DNA from: Zonotrichia leucophrys gambelii | Lineage: Eukaryota > Chordata > Aves > Passeriformes > Passerellidae | Assembly (NCBI RefSeq): GCF_028769735.1 | Contig: NC_088172.1 | Coordinates: forward strand, 60,605,075 to 60,669,074 | Direction of reading: 5' to 3' | DNA: 64,000 nucleotides | Shown here: positions 35,478 through 48,100 of the stretch, piece after piece | Position numbering within the stretch: position 1 is the first letter of the stretch | How the letters are laid out: every line of letters begins with the position of its first letter | Notes under the pieces: model-generated | What the model was told of the DNA's origin: nothing | The model's database searches: none | What the model saw: only the letters and a program-made list of their open reading frames with translations | Position numbers and translations under genes: made by a program

Positions 35478-37868
35478 TGGGAGAGAAGAAAAGGGTCAAT
35501 TGCATGGCACACACTGGGCCCAGCTTCTTCATGGCTTCACGTTAGGATAACGAATGCACATTTAAAATACAGTCCACATCTCTGGGGGTTTTTCTGATCC
35601 ACTCTATCATAACATATTCCTCATACTTACATGAATGACCATGATGCCCTTTTATTACAAATAAACAAGAAGAGTTATTTAGTCACAAGTTACCTGTTCT
35701 AAGACAAGTTAGGTTAAAAAAACAATGACAGCGGCCAACTTATCTATTAATATCAATATTTTTCTTCAAATGAAAAGCAAAATCAGGAAGGAAATAAACA
35801 GTTAAAAGTTTTGTTAATGAAAGATTAAGGTTGCCAGCCACAGCTTCAAATACCTCATTAAGTGGTAAGAGAAAAATATATCCAGAACAAATTTTACAAC
35901 CAGAAAGCCATTTAACACTACTTTTCTTGAGTAATACTCTCACAATTACCACCTACAGTCATCCATTTCGATTATTTTTTTGATGTTGCAGAGCCTTTGT
36001 CAAAGAAATATATTTGGTACCGAGTAGATTTCATTGTGGAGAAAATCCCCATTTAATTTCTATTAGTCATATAAATACACCTATTTGGTGTAACAAAAGG
36101 ATAATTTGGGACCTAAAAGGAACAAAAATCTTTAGCTGATTATATCACAGAAGAAAATCAAATAGTATTTTACTTTAGAGATACTGCCATTTCTGAATCA
36201 CATGGGCAAAGCTTATGGAATTTACAAAGGGAAAAAAAATTAATCCCTTTCTCCAAAAAAAAAAAAGAAAACCCAAATGCACACTACAAACAGAAGACAG
36301 AGTGGCATAAAAAGTCAAGGACTCTAGCCTATCTGAGTGAGAGGTGAAGTCAGGTGGGCTGAAAAAAAGCAGGGCTCAGGAGCTAAAAACATGCAAGAAT
36401 GAACCCCTGACTAGATGCTGCCACCTGAGATAAAACAGAGGCGCTATTAAAAGCGTGTCCTCTGCACAGGTGTCACTTCCTTCCTGTGTATTTCTGCTGG
36501 GAAGACAAGTGATGCAATTTACTCTGTCACACTGTTTATAACGCTTCCTCCTTTAGTAATCAGCTCATATGTGGGAGTGGGAATCAGTGTCTCTTACAGA
36601 GTGGATCTGGAAAATGCCATCTACCCCTCAGCTCTTTATTTTCTCTCTTTGTAAATTACTAAGCAGTTGCCTCTGTTATATGAGTGTTACCAAGACTTTG
36701 ATGTCTTCAACATTAACAACTGCAGCTGGCTTCAGCATTTTCTGGTACCTATAATCATACTTCACATCATTAGAAAACAGTAACTACAGTATGAAAGCAT
36801 CAGAATTAGTCACCAACAAATAAAAAGATTGATCTGCTTTCTTTGTGAGTTCAGATAACACAAGCCATCCTTAACTGGTTCATTACATGCAACTGCATAA
36901 TAAAGCCGCAAAACTAAATGAATTGCCAATGCAGACTAATCATTTCACATTTACCCAAGATGATGGTATCCAAACAAGACTACTGCATTCCAAAGCAGAT
37001 TGCTTAATTAATGTTAAGTTCCTTATGTCACGTTATAAGAAGGTTCTTCATTTTATACTTAAGTCCAGAATAAGATGAGCATTGTGAAAAAGTACAGTCA
37101 TTACCAGGCTATATAAGGACCAAAATGAGCTACCAAGTTTTACATTATAATTGAAGGATCTAGTCCAAAAATGGGAAGCATAGGAACCAAGAAAAGGTCA
37201 ATGAATATGCTGTTTTCCATGGTTCTGGGGATTTATATGATAGCAAAAAAATGATGATGACTTGTGACTGTATTTTTCCTCATGAAGAGTTAAGCCTAAT
37301 GTTTCTTTTTCACTTTAAATGTTCTCAAGAAATATATTAAGACAAGTTTAATGTGATAAGACAAAGGGTGGTGATGTGCTGAGCAAGCTTTTACGTACTT
37401 CAACATTGACCTGCAGAATCTCTGACACAAACCAACTGAAGCAGAAAAGGGCACTTATTCTAAATTATGCTTTATTATGGGACAGAAATCCAAGAAAAAA
37501 AATACTAAATCTGTCAAAATTATTTTAATTCTACCTTGCAATGGACTTTAAAAGTAGGACCTACTAAAAGTAGGTTTTAAAGATGGGAGATTCAGTACCT
37601 GAATATACTCTGTCAGCAAAACCTCCAAATGGTAACAAAAAGGACAATTACAAAGGTATTAGAATTCCAAATACAAATAAAAACTGTATAGTTAATATGT
37701 AAGCAAGAGTATTTGGTTTAGAACATCTTGTGAATTGAGGACAGGCACTCAGAAAGGGAAAAGAGTTTCATAAAACAATTTAATTTCATTTATTGATTAT
37801 TCACAGCTCCTTGAAACAAATGTACTGAAAAGAATCTAGCAGAAATCCATATTGAAATGAGAGGGCAT

Positions 37869-37893
37869 GGAATGGCATGAAGGAATGGCATGA
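37869..37893. repeat. 13-bp tandem repeat, two copies
   Basis: The 12-mer ggaatggcatga occurs at 37869-37880 and 37882-37893, with a partial copy just before. This is a small slippage-type duplication. Confidence 0.85.
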
Positions 37894-40800
37894 ATTAGAG
37901 ATATAGGAAATAACTACATTCAAACCTGAAGCAGGAAAATGAAGAAATTCATAGAAAGTTACATTGATACTCAGACATCAAAGACCCTGGAAAGACAGTT
38001 AAAGGCCAGCACATGGAACTGAATATTTTAAGCTCAAGAAAACGCTGAAGCACTTCACAGAAATATAACATGAAAGGTTACATTACACAGCAGGCCTATT
38101 TCTCAGAACACACTTTTTAAAAGCTATGTGACTATCTGCTTATATGTACAAAAACATGTCTGTTTTCATCAGAAATGTCGTGCAAGAAGCCAAGTTGAAT
38201 GAAAAATAGGTTTTTCCATTCTTCCACATAATTTAGACATAACTTCAACTAGTTAAGGAGGAAATAGACAACAATAAGTTGGTGTATTTATGAGTTAATG
38301 AAATATACTGGGAAAAATATCTGTTATGATTTGTTCCTAAAAATCTGTGAAATGCTATAAAAAGAATACATTAAAATGATAAAATAATCATTACCATCTT
38401 GCCTTCATGCATATGTGAAAGAGCATCGTTCTGTCTTATTTTAAGAGTAAAACTAGTTCTACTGACAAGGATCAAATGTAAACAAATAGTTTATTTATAA
38501 TTCAAAAAAACTCTTTCCAGTGATGGGCTACTTCTCCAGGAAGTATTTCCGTATTGTAAATATATACTGAAAGACCTGTGACTGTCAAGGCTGTCATGAC
38601 CCAGGATTCTATACAATGCAGAAGAAACGTAAAACAACTTTAACAAAATATTAGCAATTTAACAAGCACTGATAGACAAATGGCATAAGTTACCAATATG
38701 CAGTTCAAATCTAGGCAATATTTATTTAATCTGTATCTGCTAGTATGGTAATATGTAAGTAGAATACTAAGCAGCAGCTACAGTACTTTTCATAAGGAAA
38801 TTCAAACTGCTATTAAAAAACAATTATGAGATATGGCTAAGAAGTGCTCTGTCCCTTGAACTTGGAATTCAGCAACACTTCCAGAAGACTGAAAGAAAGC
38901 TATGCTAGAAACATTTCACAAGATTAATTCACAAGCAAAAAATACCTAAAGGAATTATGAATCGGTCAGACAACAGAAACAGTGTTACTAATCAAAAGCA
39001 GTAATGGAACTTAACATAAGTAATGATTACTCAATATAGGTTTTTGGAACATTAGTTTTGTAAAGTTTATATTTAGAAGATTATAGGCTTGGTTAAGCTT
39101 ATTATGATCATAAATTTGTTTTTATTAGGATCTGGTACAACACAGTATCACAGTTAAGAAACTAATACAAACAATACAAAAACCAGTACAACTTTCACTG
39201 AATTGTTTAAAAAAAATTAATTCAGAAAATACTCTGCAATTAGTCCTAGTCGGTATTCATTTCTTTGTTTTTTCTTTTCCAGTCTGTTCAGTCAATTTAA
39301 GACAATACCAGCCAGGGTTGTACTACTTGCTTAAGAACTAAAGACAAAAAAAAATTGGAGGTTATAAAATGATAATTCTTGATGACATAGTTTCTGATTT
39401 CAAAAGAATTCATCTCTTGAAATTGGTTTTAAGCATCTATCTTTGATTAAAATTAATTACTCTTCTTTTTTATTTTTTACAATGGTCTCCATAATTTACA
39501 TCCAGGTTGCAGAAACAGTCGTGATTTCTGACCTCCCAATAACATTGTGATAATAAACTCATTAAAGACTAGAAGTGGACCTGTGGCTACAATAACACTT
39601 TAGATTAATCACCTTTTGTTCTCGTATTAAAGGAAGTGAATGTTTCCTTTTCCAAATACAAATATTGTGGCTATGCAATACTGGCCAACTTAATGTGGCA
39701 GCCTTAATGGAATCTAAAATAAAAGTCAGGCATTCCTTCATTCTTAAGAACTTCTAACAGACCTTACTGAAACAGAAAATTGAAAATATTAAGAATATTT
39801 TCAAATTACTCATTGGATTATGAATGATAACATTGTATAGGTTGTATGCTGAACAAGGAAAGGAAAAACATACTTTACACCAGAATACACCTGTGTCTCC
39901 TCCCAATGCTAACAAGTTTCTAAAAAGCTTCTAAAAATTCTGGAAAACTATTTAAAAACTCCAAACTTCTATACAATTGGAAATAATGCCATTTGTAGGA
40001 CATTTAACTGTAATTAGAATTTAGATATCTCTTAGGTCAAGGATACACAGACACTAAGAATCTTTCACTCTCCCAGTTCAAGAAGCGTTTCTTCAATACT
40101 TTATACAACTTAACTCAGCATGATGAAATTTTCCAGTAATTCCAGAAGGCTTGGCATGCACAAAATACAGGTCACTGTTGAATACCTTGCTCATTTATTG
40201 TAACTTAGCCCTACTATGCCAGATACCTATAAAAGAGAGCCTAAAATTAGTTGTCCTTATAACTAAAGAAATTTAAATATTACTTTGCAACTTCCAAATC
40301 TGAGCTGCTGAGATATAGCTATTGTTAATTCAGTAGGTTTATTACTTATGCCTTCTTTAAAAGAGCTATTAACAAAGCAAGAATATAATTTTTTTTCTAG
40401 ACTGGGAGAAAATAATGTTGTTTAAAAAAAAAATAGGCTGATCACAATTGACAAAGTGCAGAGCTCTGAAAGTAAGACATCTGGTTTCTGAGACTGACAC
40501 ACTCACGGAGATTAAAAATAAAGGGAATATTATGAAAAATCTAGTCCCTGATTCACTAAGTACTCAATTTTCTCTAACTTTACATATGTAAGTTATCCAA
40601 CTAAAACTAATGAAATTAGTTTCTTAAAAGATAATCTCTATGCTCATTGACAATGCTGGAGGAGAGAGTGAAAGTAACTTCAGAGAGAAAAAGTAAGGCA
40701 AAGGATTTTGGGGTCAGGCTGCACCTAGCACTGTGCAGAAACTCTCCTGTTCCAGAAAAGGCAAGGATTTGGCTTTGCTCTTTTCAGATAAGCAATGCAG

Positions 40801-41689
40801 CCCATCCATGCAATGATCACTTCCAGTATCACCTCACACATGTTCCAAGCAGCCTTGCTGAGGGATAAACAGCAGCAGAGGTTTGAAACAGAACATCTGG
40901 GAAAAGGAGCTGTTAAGCAGCTCCATGAATCCTTCCCTTGGCAAGATCAACGAGTTGGAGACACGAATTTTCTGTATTTTTCAGAACACATGAAAACCAG
41001 GATTTACTAACAATGAATACTTCTAGCACAGCTTCTTCTCCTTAGTGACAATAAAACATGCACGTGAACAACTCAGGGAAGTATTAAGGTATTACCAGCT
41101 GCTAAGGCGAAATTAAATGCACTGAAGAAATCTGTGAAAAGCAGCTTACTAGGAAAATTAAAAAAAAAAAAAGGAAATTGGCCAGGTTTTCATTGTAAAA
41201 TGACTAAAGGTTCAGAGTGGATTGTTACTATTCCTGTTTCAACTGTGGTAACATTCTATAGGTTGAAAAAAAAAAATTACAACAGAAATGACATCCATAA
41301 GAAATACTTAAACAATCTGAATTGTTTCACTGAAATAATAAATATTCCTTGATATTCCAGATGACTTCTTTCTTCTTTTCCATTTGTTAAACTAACTGAA
41401 AATTAAGTTCAAAAGCAGTTGCTGTTGACAATTAATTTAAAGATCAAGCTACATTCTCTTATGGAAAACGCAGTTCAAGGAAGTTGAATTGAATCTCAAG
41501 AAACCAGCATCAAACATTGTCGAACTATAAGAAACTTTTCTGGAGAAGGATGTGTCTTGAATTAGGTGAGGCTGATTCTAATTTTCACTTTTTCATCTAT
41601 ACCTTCCAGCAAAGTTGAGGTGGAACATTTAGCTATAAACTGTTTCAGTGGAAACAATTAAACAGCTCTCAAAAGAGCATGAAGGCAGG

Positions 41690-41761
41690 AAAAACAAAAA
41701 CAAAAGAAAAAAAATAAAACCCCAAAAAAACAACAAAAGCAAACAACAACAAAAAAAAAAC
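41690..41761. repeat. A/C-rich low-complexity tract
   Basis: A runs with C, G and CCCC interruptions and CAA units extend over 72 bases. A Lys/Gln/Asn-rich open frame at 41648-41875 is produced by this tract and is not considered a gene. Confidence 0.85.
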
Positions 41762-43642
41762 TTCTCAAGGAAAACAAGGAGCTGTCTTAAACTATTTTTG
41801 ACCACTGAAATGAAGTTATCCGAAATGACTCATCAAACTCATGTCAAGCAAGGCCATCACTTTCAATTCCCTTAATCTACAAAGAGAAACTTCAGTAATT
41901 CAAATGTTGCTATTTTCCTGATTTTGTTCATTTTAATATAATTTGCAGCTAACAGATAATGTAAGCATAGGAAATCTCTCCTCTTTGGATATACAGTTTG
42001 TCCAGCTGTTGCTGTCTTCTACTGCTACAAAGCAGAATTATAATAGGCATTGAAGCAATATAAATGAATTATCTCCCAGATTCTAGCTCAAGAATGTCCC
42101 ATTTTTAAAATCTGTTGGTTTTATAAAGTTATTTTTAAATAAGATTGGGGAAAAAAATCTTTTTGCCAATCAAACTTGCTTACTTGGGTACCTATAAACC
42201 TAGGAGTCCCTCAGTACCTAGCTCCTATGTAGCCTAAGTAGTAGTCCAAAGATAATTGGTGAAATTTCTGATTTTCTTCAGTTTAACACCTGTGCTCCCT
42301 TTCTTCTCCAAGTAGGCATGCATATCTTCTGCCAGTTTCTAAACTCCTTACAACAAAATAAATAATGCATTTTTTCTCCTTACACAGCTAATCATAAAAA
42401 AAAAATAAAGTTAAGAGAAAAAAATCACCAAAAGGACTGAAATGAAAGCACCAAATATAAGCAAGCAGCAACTACGCTGTGCCAGCCTGCTTGTTGATAG
42501 CTATTAAAATGACACAAATTTTTTCTACCAGTCAAGATAAATGAAGGAACAGATTCACTGAAAGGAGGTAAAAAAAAGTCATAAGTATATTTATCCATAG
42601 GAAGGAAGAAAGATAAGTGAGTATTTAGCTTTTTCTTTTCACTAAATTGATACTAAATATCATAAAAATTTCTGAAGTGACAGAACTTGCCATTCTGATC
42701 TTCCCAGAGTGATATCTCATTAAGTAGTAAAAGACCAAGTCAATAGAGTTACTAGCACTGTCTACGCTAATCAAATATTAACCAACCCTCTTCAAGCTAT
42801 GAACTATGATGGATATATACTGCAAAGGATTTAGTTTAATAAAATGGGAGGATGAGACTTGGTAAATAAAAGATGATTTGGAAGAAGATCTTCCTGACTC
42901 ACACCTTGCTCTGCTGTTTTTAAGAGAATCAATCGAAATCTTCTATTTCCTTGAATGTACTAATGAAAATGAATTTACATTTTTCTCTGTTGAAAACTTG
43001 TTTACAATTGCAGCTTTAACATCATCCAAATATCATGGAAATAGGTGTATTCAGGAATGCACTCACTACAGCTTTTCCTCTTCAAATTACATATTGAAAT
43101 TCCCAGTGACTATGTGCTGGGAGATCTACACGTGCTGCCCCTCACTCCTCCAGTAATCTGGGAGTCAAAGGGATTCAGGTTAATACTGAACAGAACCTTC
43201 TGATTTCACATTTTTCCACCTTTTTGCACAAAGGGCTTTATTTTCCAATAATTATTTTGTCTAAACAAGCACAATGATGTTTAAAAAAATCACTCACATA
43301 TGCTTTTCAGATTCAAAGGAGAGATTCTTGTGTCATAATCCCTGATATCAAAACCAACTCCTCAGGGTTTATCTAAATACCAAAAGTTTTTTGTGCTTTA
43401 TGCAATCATCCCAACAATATCGGCCTGATTGGCTTCTTTCACCTACAAATCTAAGGGAAGACTTAATTTTTGTTTTCCCTTTCTTTAATGAATTTGGTTT
43501 GGGGTTTGTCTTTTTTTTTTAAATTTATGTTCCATATTTTAATCTGACAGAATAATAAATTTAAGTACATGATGTTTATATTGTCAGCAAGTATTTGTGA
43601 GTAGAAGAATAGAGAACTACACATTTTCAGAGAAAAACATCA

Positions 43643-43745
43643 AGTCAGAAGAGGCTTCCAGGGACTGTCTAATCCAACACAGCTGCTCAAGAAAGGTCAC
43701 TTAAGGTAGACAGTCCAAGTTCATGTCCAGTAAGGTCTCAAATAC
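43643..43745 (-). mobile_element. older CR1 copy, 3' part
   Basis: The reversed CR1 3' end is recognisable from gggactgtctaatccaac at about 43661 and the ctgctcaag...gtcac segment that follows. The copy is interrupted after 43745 by a second CR1 and resumes at 43930, where aaggatgaag and the CR1 segments expected next appear. Joined across the interruption, the flanks read as one continuous CR1 3' untranslated region without a gap. Confidence 0.85.
43740..43745. repeat. direct repeat AAATAC, left of nested CR1
   Basis: AAATAC immediately precedes the 3' end of the inserted CR1 copy and recurs at 43930-43935. It falls at the point where the older CR1 is interrupted, so it can be read as the target-site duplication. 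CR1 insertions often have short or no duplications, which makes a clear one noteworthy. Confidence 0.65.
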
Positions 43746-43929
43746 AGAATCACAGAAATTCTAGGTTGGAAGAGACCTTTAAGATCATCGAGTCCAACCC
43801 ATGTTCTAACACCTCAACTAGATCATGGCACCAAGTGCCACATCCAGTCTTTTTTTAAACTCTTCGAGGGATGGTGACTCTACCACCTCCCTGGGTAGAT
43901 GATTCCAGTATTTGACCACTCTTTCTGTA
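43746..43929 (-). mobile_element. younger CR1 copy nested in older CR1
   Basis: A 184-bp, strongly 5'-truncated CR1 3' end on the minus strand. It starts (reversed) with agaatcacagaa and continues with ctaggttggaagagacc and the aagatcatcgagtccaaccc stretch, the classic CR1 terminus. It differs in subfamily from the host copy: its body has the atcatggcaccaag stretch near 43825 and not the host's ctgctcaag segment. It ends abruptly at 43929, where the host CR1 resumes after AAATAC. Confidence 0.88.
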
Positions 43930-43935
43930 AAATAC
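43930..43935. repeat. direct repeat AAATAC, right of nested CR1
   Basis: This is the second copy of AAATAC (see 43740-43745), directly before the cttcaaggatgaag of the older CR1. Confidence 0.65.
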
Positions 43936-44402
43936 CTTCAAGGATGAAGCTCCACAGCTTCTGTGGGCACCCTGCACCAGCGTTTTCTCACCCTCACAGT
44001 ATTACGATATTTCTTGATGTTCAGACAGGAAGTCCTGTGCTTTAGCTTATGCTCATTGTCCCTTGGTCTGTCACAGGGCACGATGGAAAAGTCTGTCTCC
44101 CTCCTTTTCAGTCCCTCCCTTCAGGTATTCCTGCACACTGATGAGCTCCCCTGAGTCTTTCCCTCTCCAGGCTGAAGTCTCAGCTGTCTCACCTCTCCTC
44201 AGAGAGAGGATGTTCCAGGTCCCTAATCCCATTTGAGGCCCTGTGCTGGACTTGCCTCACTACGTCCGCATCTCTCATGTTGGGAAGCTGAGCCCAGCAC
44301 TGCTGCTGTGCCCTCACCAGTGCAGAAGGGAGGGCAAGGAAGGCAGGGCAAGGATCACCTCTCTGAATGTGCAGGCAACACTCGTCCAATGCAGCTCAGT
44401 CC
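43936..44402 (-). mobile_element. older CR1 copy, 5'-ward part
   Basis: This continues the interrupted CR1: aaggatgaagctccac, the accagcgttttctcaccctc segment, ttcaggtattcctgcaca, ctctccaggctgaag and aaggatcacctctctg follow in the order expected for CR1 read in reverse. It is 5'-truncated near 44402. Short open frames on both strands at 44189-44452 lie within this untranslated CR1 sequence and are not genes. Confidence 0.87.
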
Positions 44403-45086
44403 CTGTGTTCATTTCAGTTCAAACTGTAACTGAAGGTCTCATGGTTCCTTGAGGCAAACACAAGGGCACAAAAATTTTACAGATAAAACAAGTTAAAAGA
44501 GTAACATTTTGTCCCCGTGAAGAACCATGCAGATCTTGGTGCTTGACCTACTCAAGTATCTTTTGGCTAATCATTCTCTCCTGCACTTGAATTAGACATG
44601 GTCCAATTATACCCTTTGGAAAATTATATGCCAGTGTGAAAATATCTAATACTCCAGGATAATTGGAACTGTCTCCTGTGTATAAACTGTATGTAAATGG
44701 AGGAAGGGAAGAGTTATGAGAAAATGCAACTCTCTAGCCTGGTGGCAAGATTAGTCTCTTGGGAAATGAGACATCTGGTTCCAATTCCTGCTCCCCTGAG
44801 TGTTTAATTTTGTATACAGAGCAGCACAACAAACCTTATTTCTGAGTTATTTCTAGTCTGGTTATCAGAGCACTTTCTTCAGAGAGGGAAGGTGCATGTT
44901 CAAGTGTGCTTAGGCAAAAATAGTGAGTTGAATCTGAGTTTACCACACATTACATGACCACCTTCATCACCAGGCTAATATTTTGGTGCACTATCAAAAA
45001 CAGAACTAAGCCACTTTGTTCTTCCCCAGTTTCATCACTTTTATAATACAAATTATTTATAAAATTTATAAATAAATACAAATAAT

Positions 45087-45117
45087 ACAAAAAACCCCAA
45101 ACCAAACAAAAAAAACC
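45087..45117. repeat. A/C-rich low-complexity tract
   Basis: A runs and CCCC/ACC units over 31 bases. It belongs to the same class as the other A/C tracts of the window. Confidence 0.8.
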
Positions 45118-48100
45118 GCAGCAACTTCCAAAACAATACATACAAAAAGTCAGAAAATACCTAACTCTAATTGTTCTGCTTCAGGTCATATTTGACATGT
45201 TTTTTCCCAGTAGCAATTTTGAAATTTTACTTCTTCCACACTGGAAGGGTTTGATTTATTAAGAGAAGATTTGTCATTATACAGCTTTAGTATTTATCTA
45301 TTCACCTATTCATTATGTTGAATCACCAGCAGACTTCCAAGAAAGGATGAAGAGAGGGACTCTGTTCCCCATCAGCCCAGGTGACTGATACACACCTTAC
45401 CCTGCAGACCCTCTTCATCCCATCTGCAGCCTTGGATTAAGGCTGATTGTGTCTGTTGATGTTGCAAGGTCAGACTAGGACCCAGCTACCTAGGCCTATC
45501 TGACAGCTTGGCCTGCTTACACAGGTCATAGCAATGAAGAGGAGCTTTCTTCCCAGCAATCTGCAATTTCCTTTAATGTAAATAAATTTTTTAAAAAAGT
45601 AATGTCTGGATTGTATGTTACCATATTACATCAAATATTTAGGCTAAATGCTTGAACCTAATATTACTTGAAGCATGAGATATAAAAATAATACACCAGT
45701 GCACTTGATACCCTTAAAAAAATGTAAAAGGCAATATGAATTGACCAGATATGTCAACAGAAACAGTTTTGAAAAGACTCGTATATAAAACACAACATCA
45801 AGTTCCAGAACTACATGATTATATATTTTATGGAGAAAATTTGCCCCCAGCCAAGTCTGATTCCTTCAGCTTCAAAAACCAGCCCAATGAAAACCCACTT
45901 TCCTTCAGTCAATAAAAGATGAGCATTTAGAGAAAATCTCTTTCCCAAGAAACAGTCAATCACAGCTTAAAATTTCAGAAGTGGCCTAAGAAAATCTGGC
46001 AGCCAAATTCCATTAAAATTTTATGGTCATTTGCCACTTAACTCTGACGCATCCCATCCGTAACTGCAGGAACGGCAGCGGCTCCATGGCCTCAAGGGCA
46101 CTGGGAAGCAGGATGCCAGCAGTGCAGCCACCCACAGCTCCTCTCAGCACTTTGTGGATGATTGCACCCACATGCAAAATCTTCCTGAAAACTGTTTCAC
46201 ATGAGCAGTTGTAGAGAAATGGGAAGGTGACTTTTTACAAACAATAAGAAATAAAAATATCTAGGTGAACTGTCTAGCCTAATGCTGACAGGGGTGATTC
46301 ACAAAGCATCTAGATAAGAAGAAAGTTTCTTAGGAAACTAGACATATATTGAAAGATAAAATCTGTATTTTTAATAACAGAATCCTCTAAAGAATTTGAA
46401 TTATCTTCAATGTTAATGTACACTTATTTTTTCAAGTAAATATTCTGCTGTACACATCATAATGCAAACATCAACATTTGTGGTATCCATTAAATTAAAT
46501 ATTTCCACATTCTTGTGCAACAGCAAAAGGTCATGCTATAAAACCTGGCTATTTCTTAACAATAAAGTCTTCAAAGTAATTGTGATTTAGATATGAAAGA
46601 AACTAAAGCAATAGCAAAAAACATGGTCTTTGTGCCCAGGCATCTTAGAGATTTGAACAGCTCCCCAGTGACTTTTTGTGCTCCCTACACAAGACTAGCC
46701 TCTGTTTTCCTGCTTTTCTTTTCTAACACTACCAAGGCCTTTCTTACCTGATGGTCTCCATATCAAGTTAATATACAGGGAGAAGGGGAAGAGCAACATT
46801 AGTAAGAGTCCTTTAGGAAATTAATTTTAAATTATATTGAATGCTATAGAAGAGGAATACAAAACAGACAGTATAATTTTAAGCCATGTAAGAATGTGAT
46901 AAAATACAAAGACAAGCTGAAGATTGTCTCTATCAGACACATGACTGGAAAACTGCTTCAGATAGATCAGAGGAATAGAAATGTTCAAAATGATGAGAGA
47001 ATTTACTTTGACAAAGACAAGGCAAACATGCAGACAAATATGCCCAACTTGCATAAATGGACACATATTCCAAAGCCTCGCAATGCAAGAAAAAAATTTA
47101 GTTTGAGTACATATGTTTAGTACTGATAACAAAGAGATTAAATGAAGTAATGAAAAGTTACAAGTTTTTTTCTTTTAATTTTTCTGAAAGGATAAAATCA
47201 TAAGCTAAGCAGAAAAAGAAAAACTTTATACATGTATATGTCAAAGTAAAGTAGCTAAAAGGGATGCTCACCAAAGTGGGAGATTCACATTCAGAAACAC
47301 TGACAGCAGATGTGATCTTGTGATTTGTGTTTTAAGAAAAAGTAGGGTGATATTGCCTTATGCTATAACGAAAAACATGATGCTCCTAGTACAAGGTCCA
47401 CCTTGAGGTCATAGATGTCCATCTTATTTAACAGACCTACAACACTCATATTTAGGTGTGTCAAAACATTTAAAAGCCATTTCTGTTTCTTAGTCATAGG
47501 TACCTCGATGAGGCCAGTGAGAGACTTCACAGGGCTTCAGGAGACAACCCAAACCACAGGCAGCACTGAGCCTTGCTAGGAGTCCATGGTCAGACTTAAG
47601 ACAGACAAGTTCAATAACAGAAAGCTGATTTGTCTTTCAAAGTATTCTACTCTTCCATGTTGTCAGAATCACAACATTTTGTAAGCATTATCTGATAAAT
47701 GCATAAAGCATTCTGCTTTCAGTTTGGTTTTCTACTGACAGAGAAAGCACAGAGAGGGCTGATAGCAACAATTTATATTTGAATTACAGCTTGCAGTGCT
47801 ACAGACACATTACACAAATCATTTCAGCTCACCTTTGCCAGAAATCACAAAATATTACTATTTTCTAATGAAACATCAAATCAGCAGCAGTTGTTGTCAA
47901 ATACCTTGTAATTTCTAAGCTAAGTCATTGTGTCCAGCTCAGACGCTAAAATGTAGGGTTTTTTCTCAATTACACATCATCTCTTACTCCTTATTTGCTG
48001 ACTGGTTCTTTCTTTAGGTCTATTGTTTTACCATTTTTTAATTACATAAAAGCCTTTATACAAACTAGAAAATGTTTCATTTAAAACCATATCACAGTAC

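Larger units (their letters stand above)
20272..43642. other. unique AT-rich non-coding DNA
   Basis: I see no gene, RNA gene or recognisable transposon across this 23-kb stretch. A GC-richer zone lies at about 23000-24110. It has few CpG and no recognisable protein in any frame, though it has short open frames on both strands at 23073-23381. The region from about 36800 to 43600 is especially AT-rich and featureless. Simple repeats and candidate exons within the stretch are listed separately. Confidence 0.65.

Noticed and set aside
44189..44452. Open frames on both strands, one with several His and Cys.
   Set aside because: They lie within the CR1 3' untranslated region, which is non-coding.
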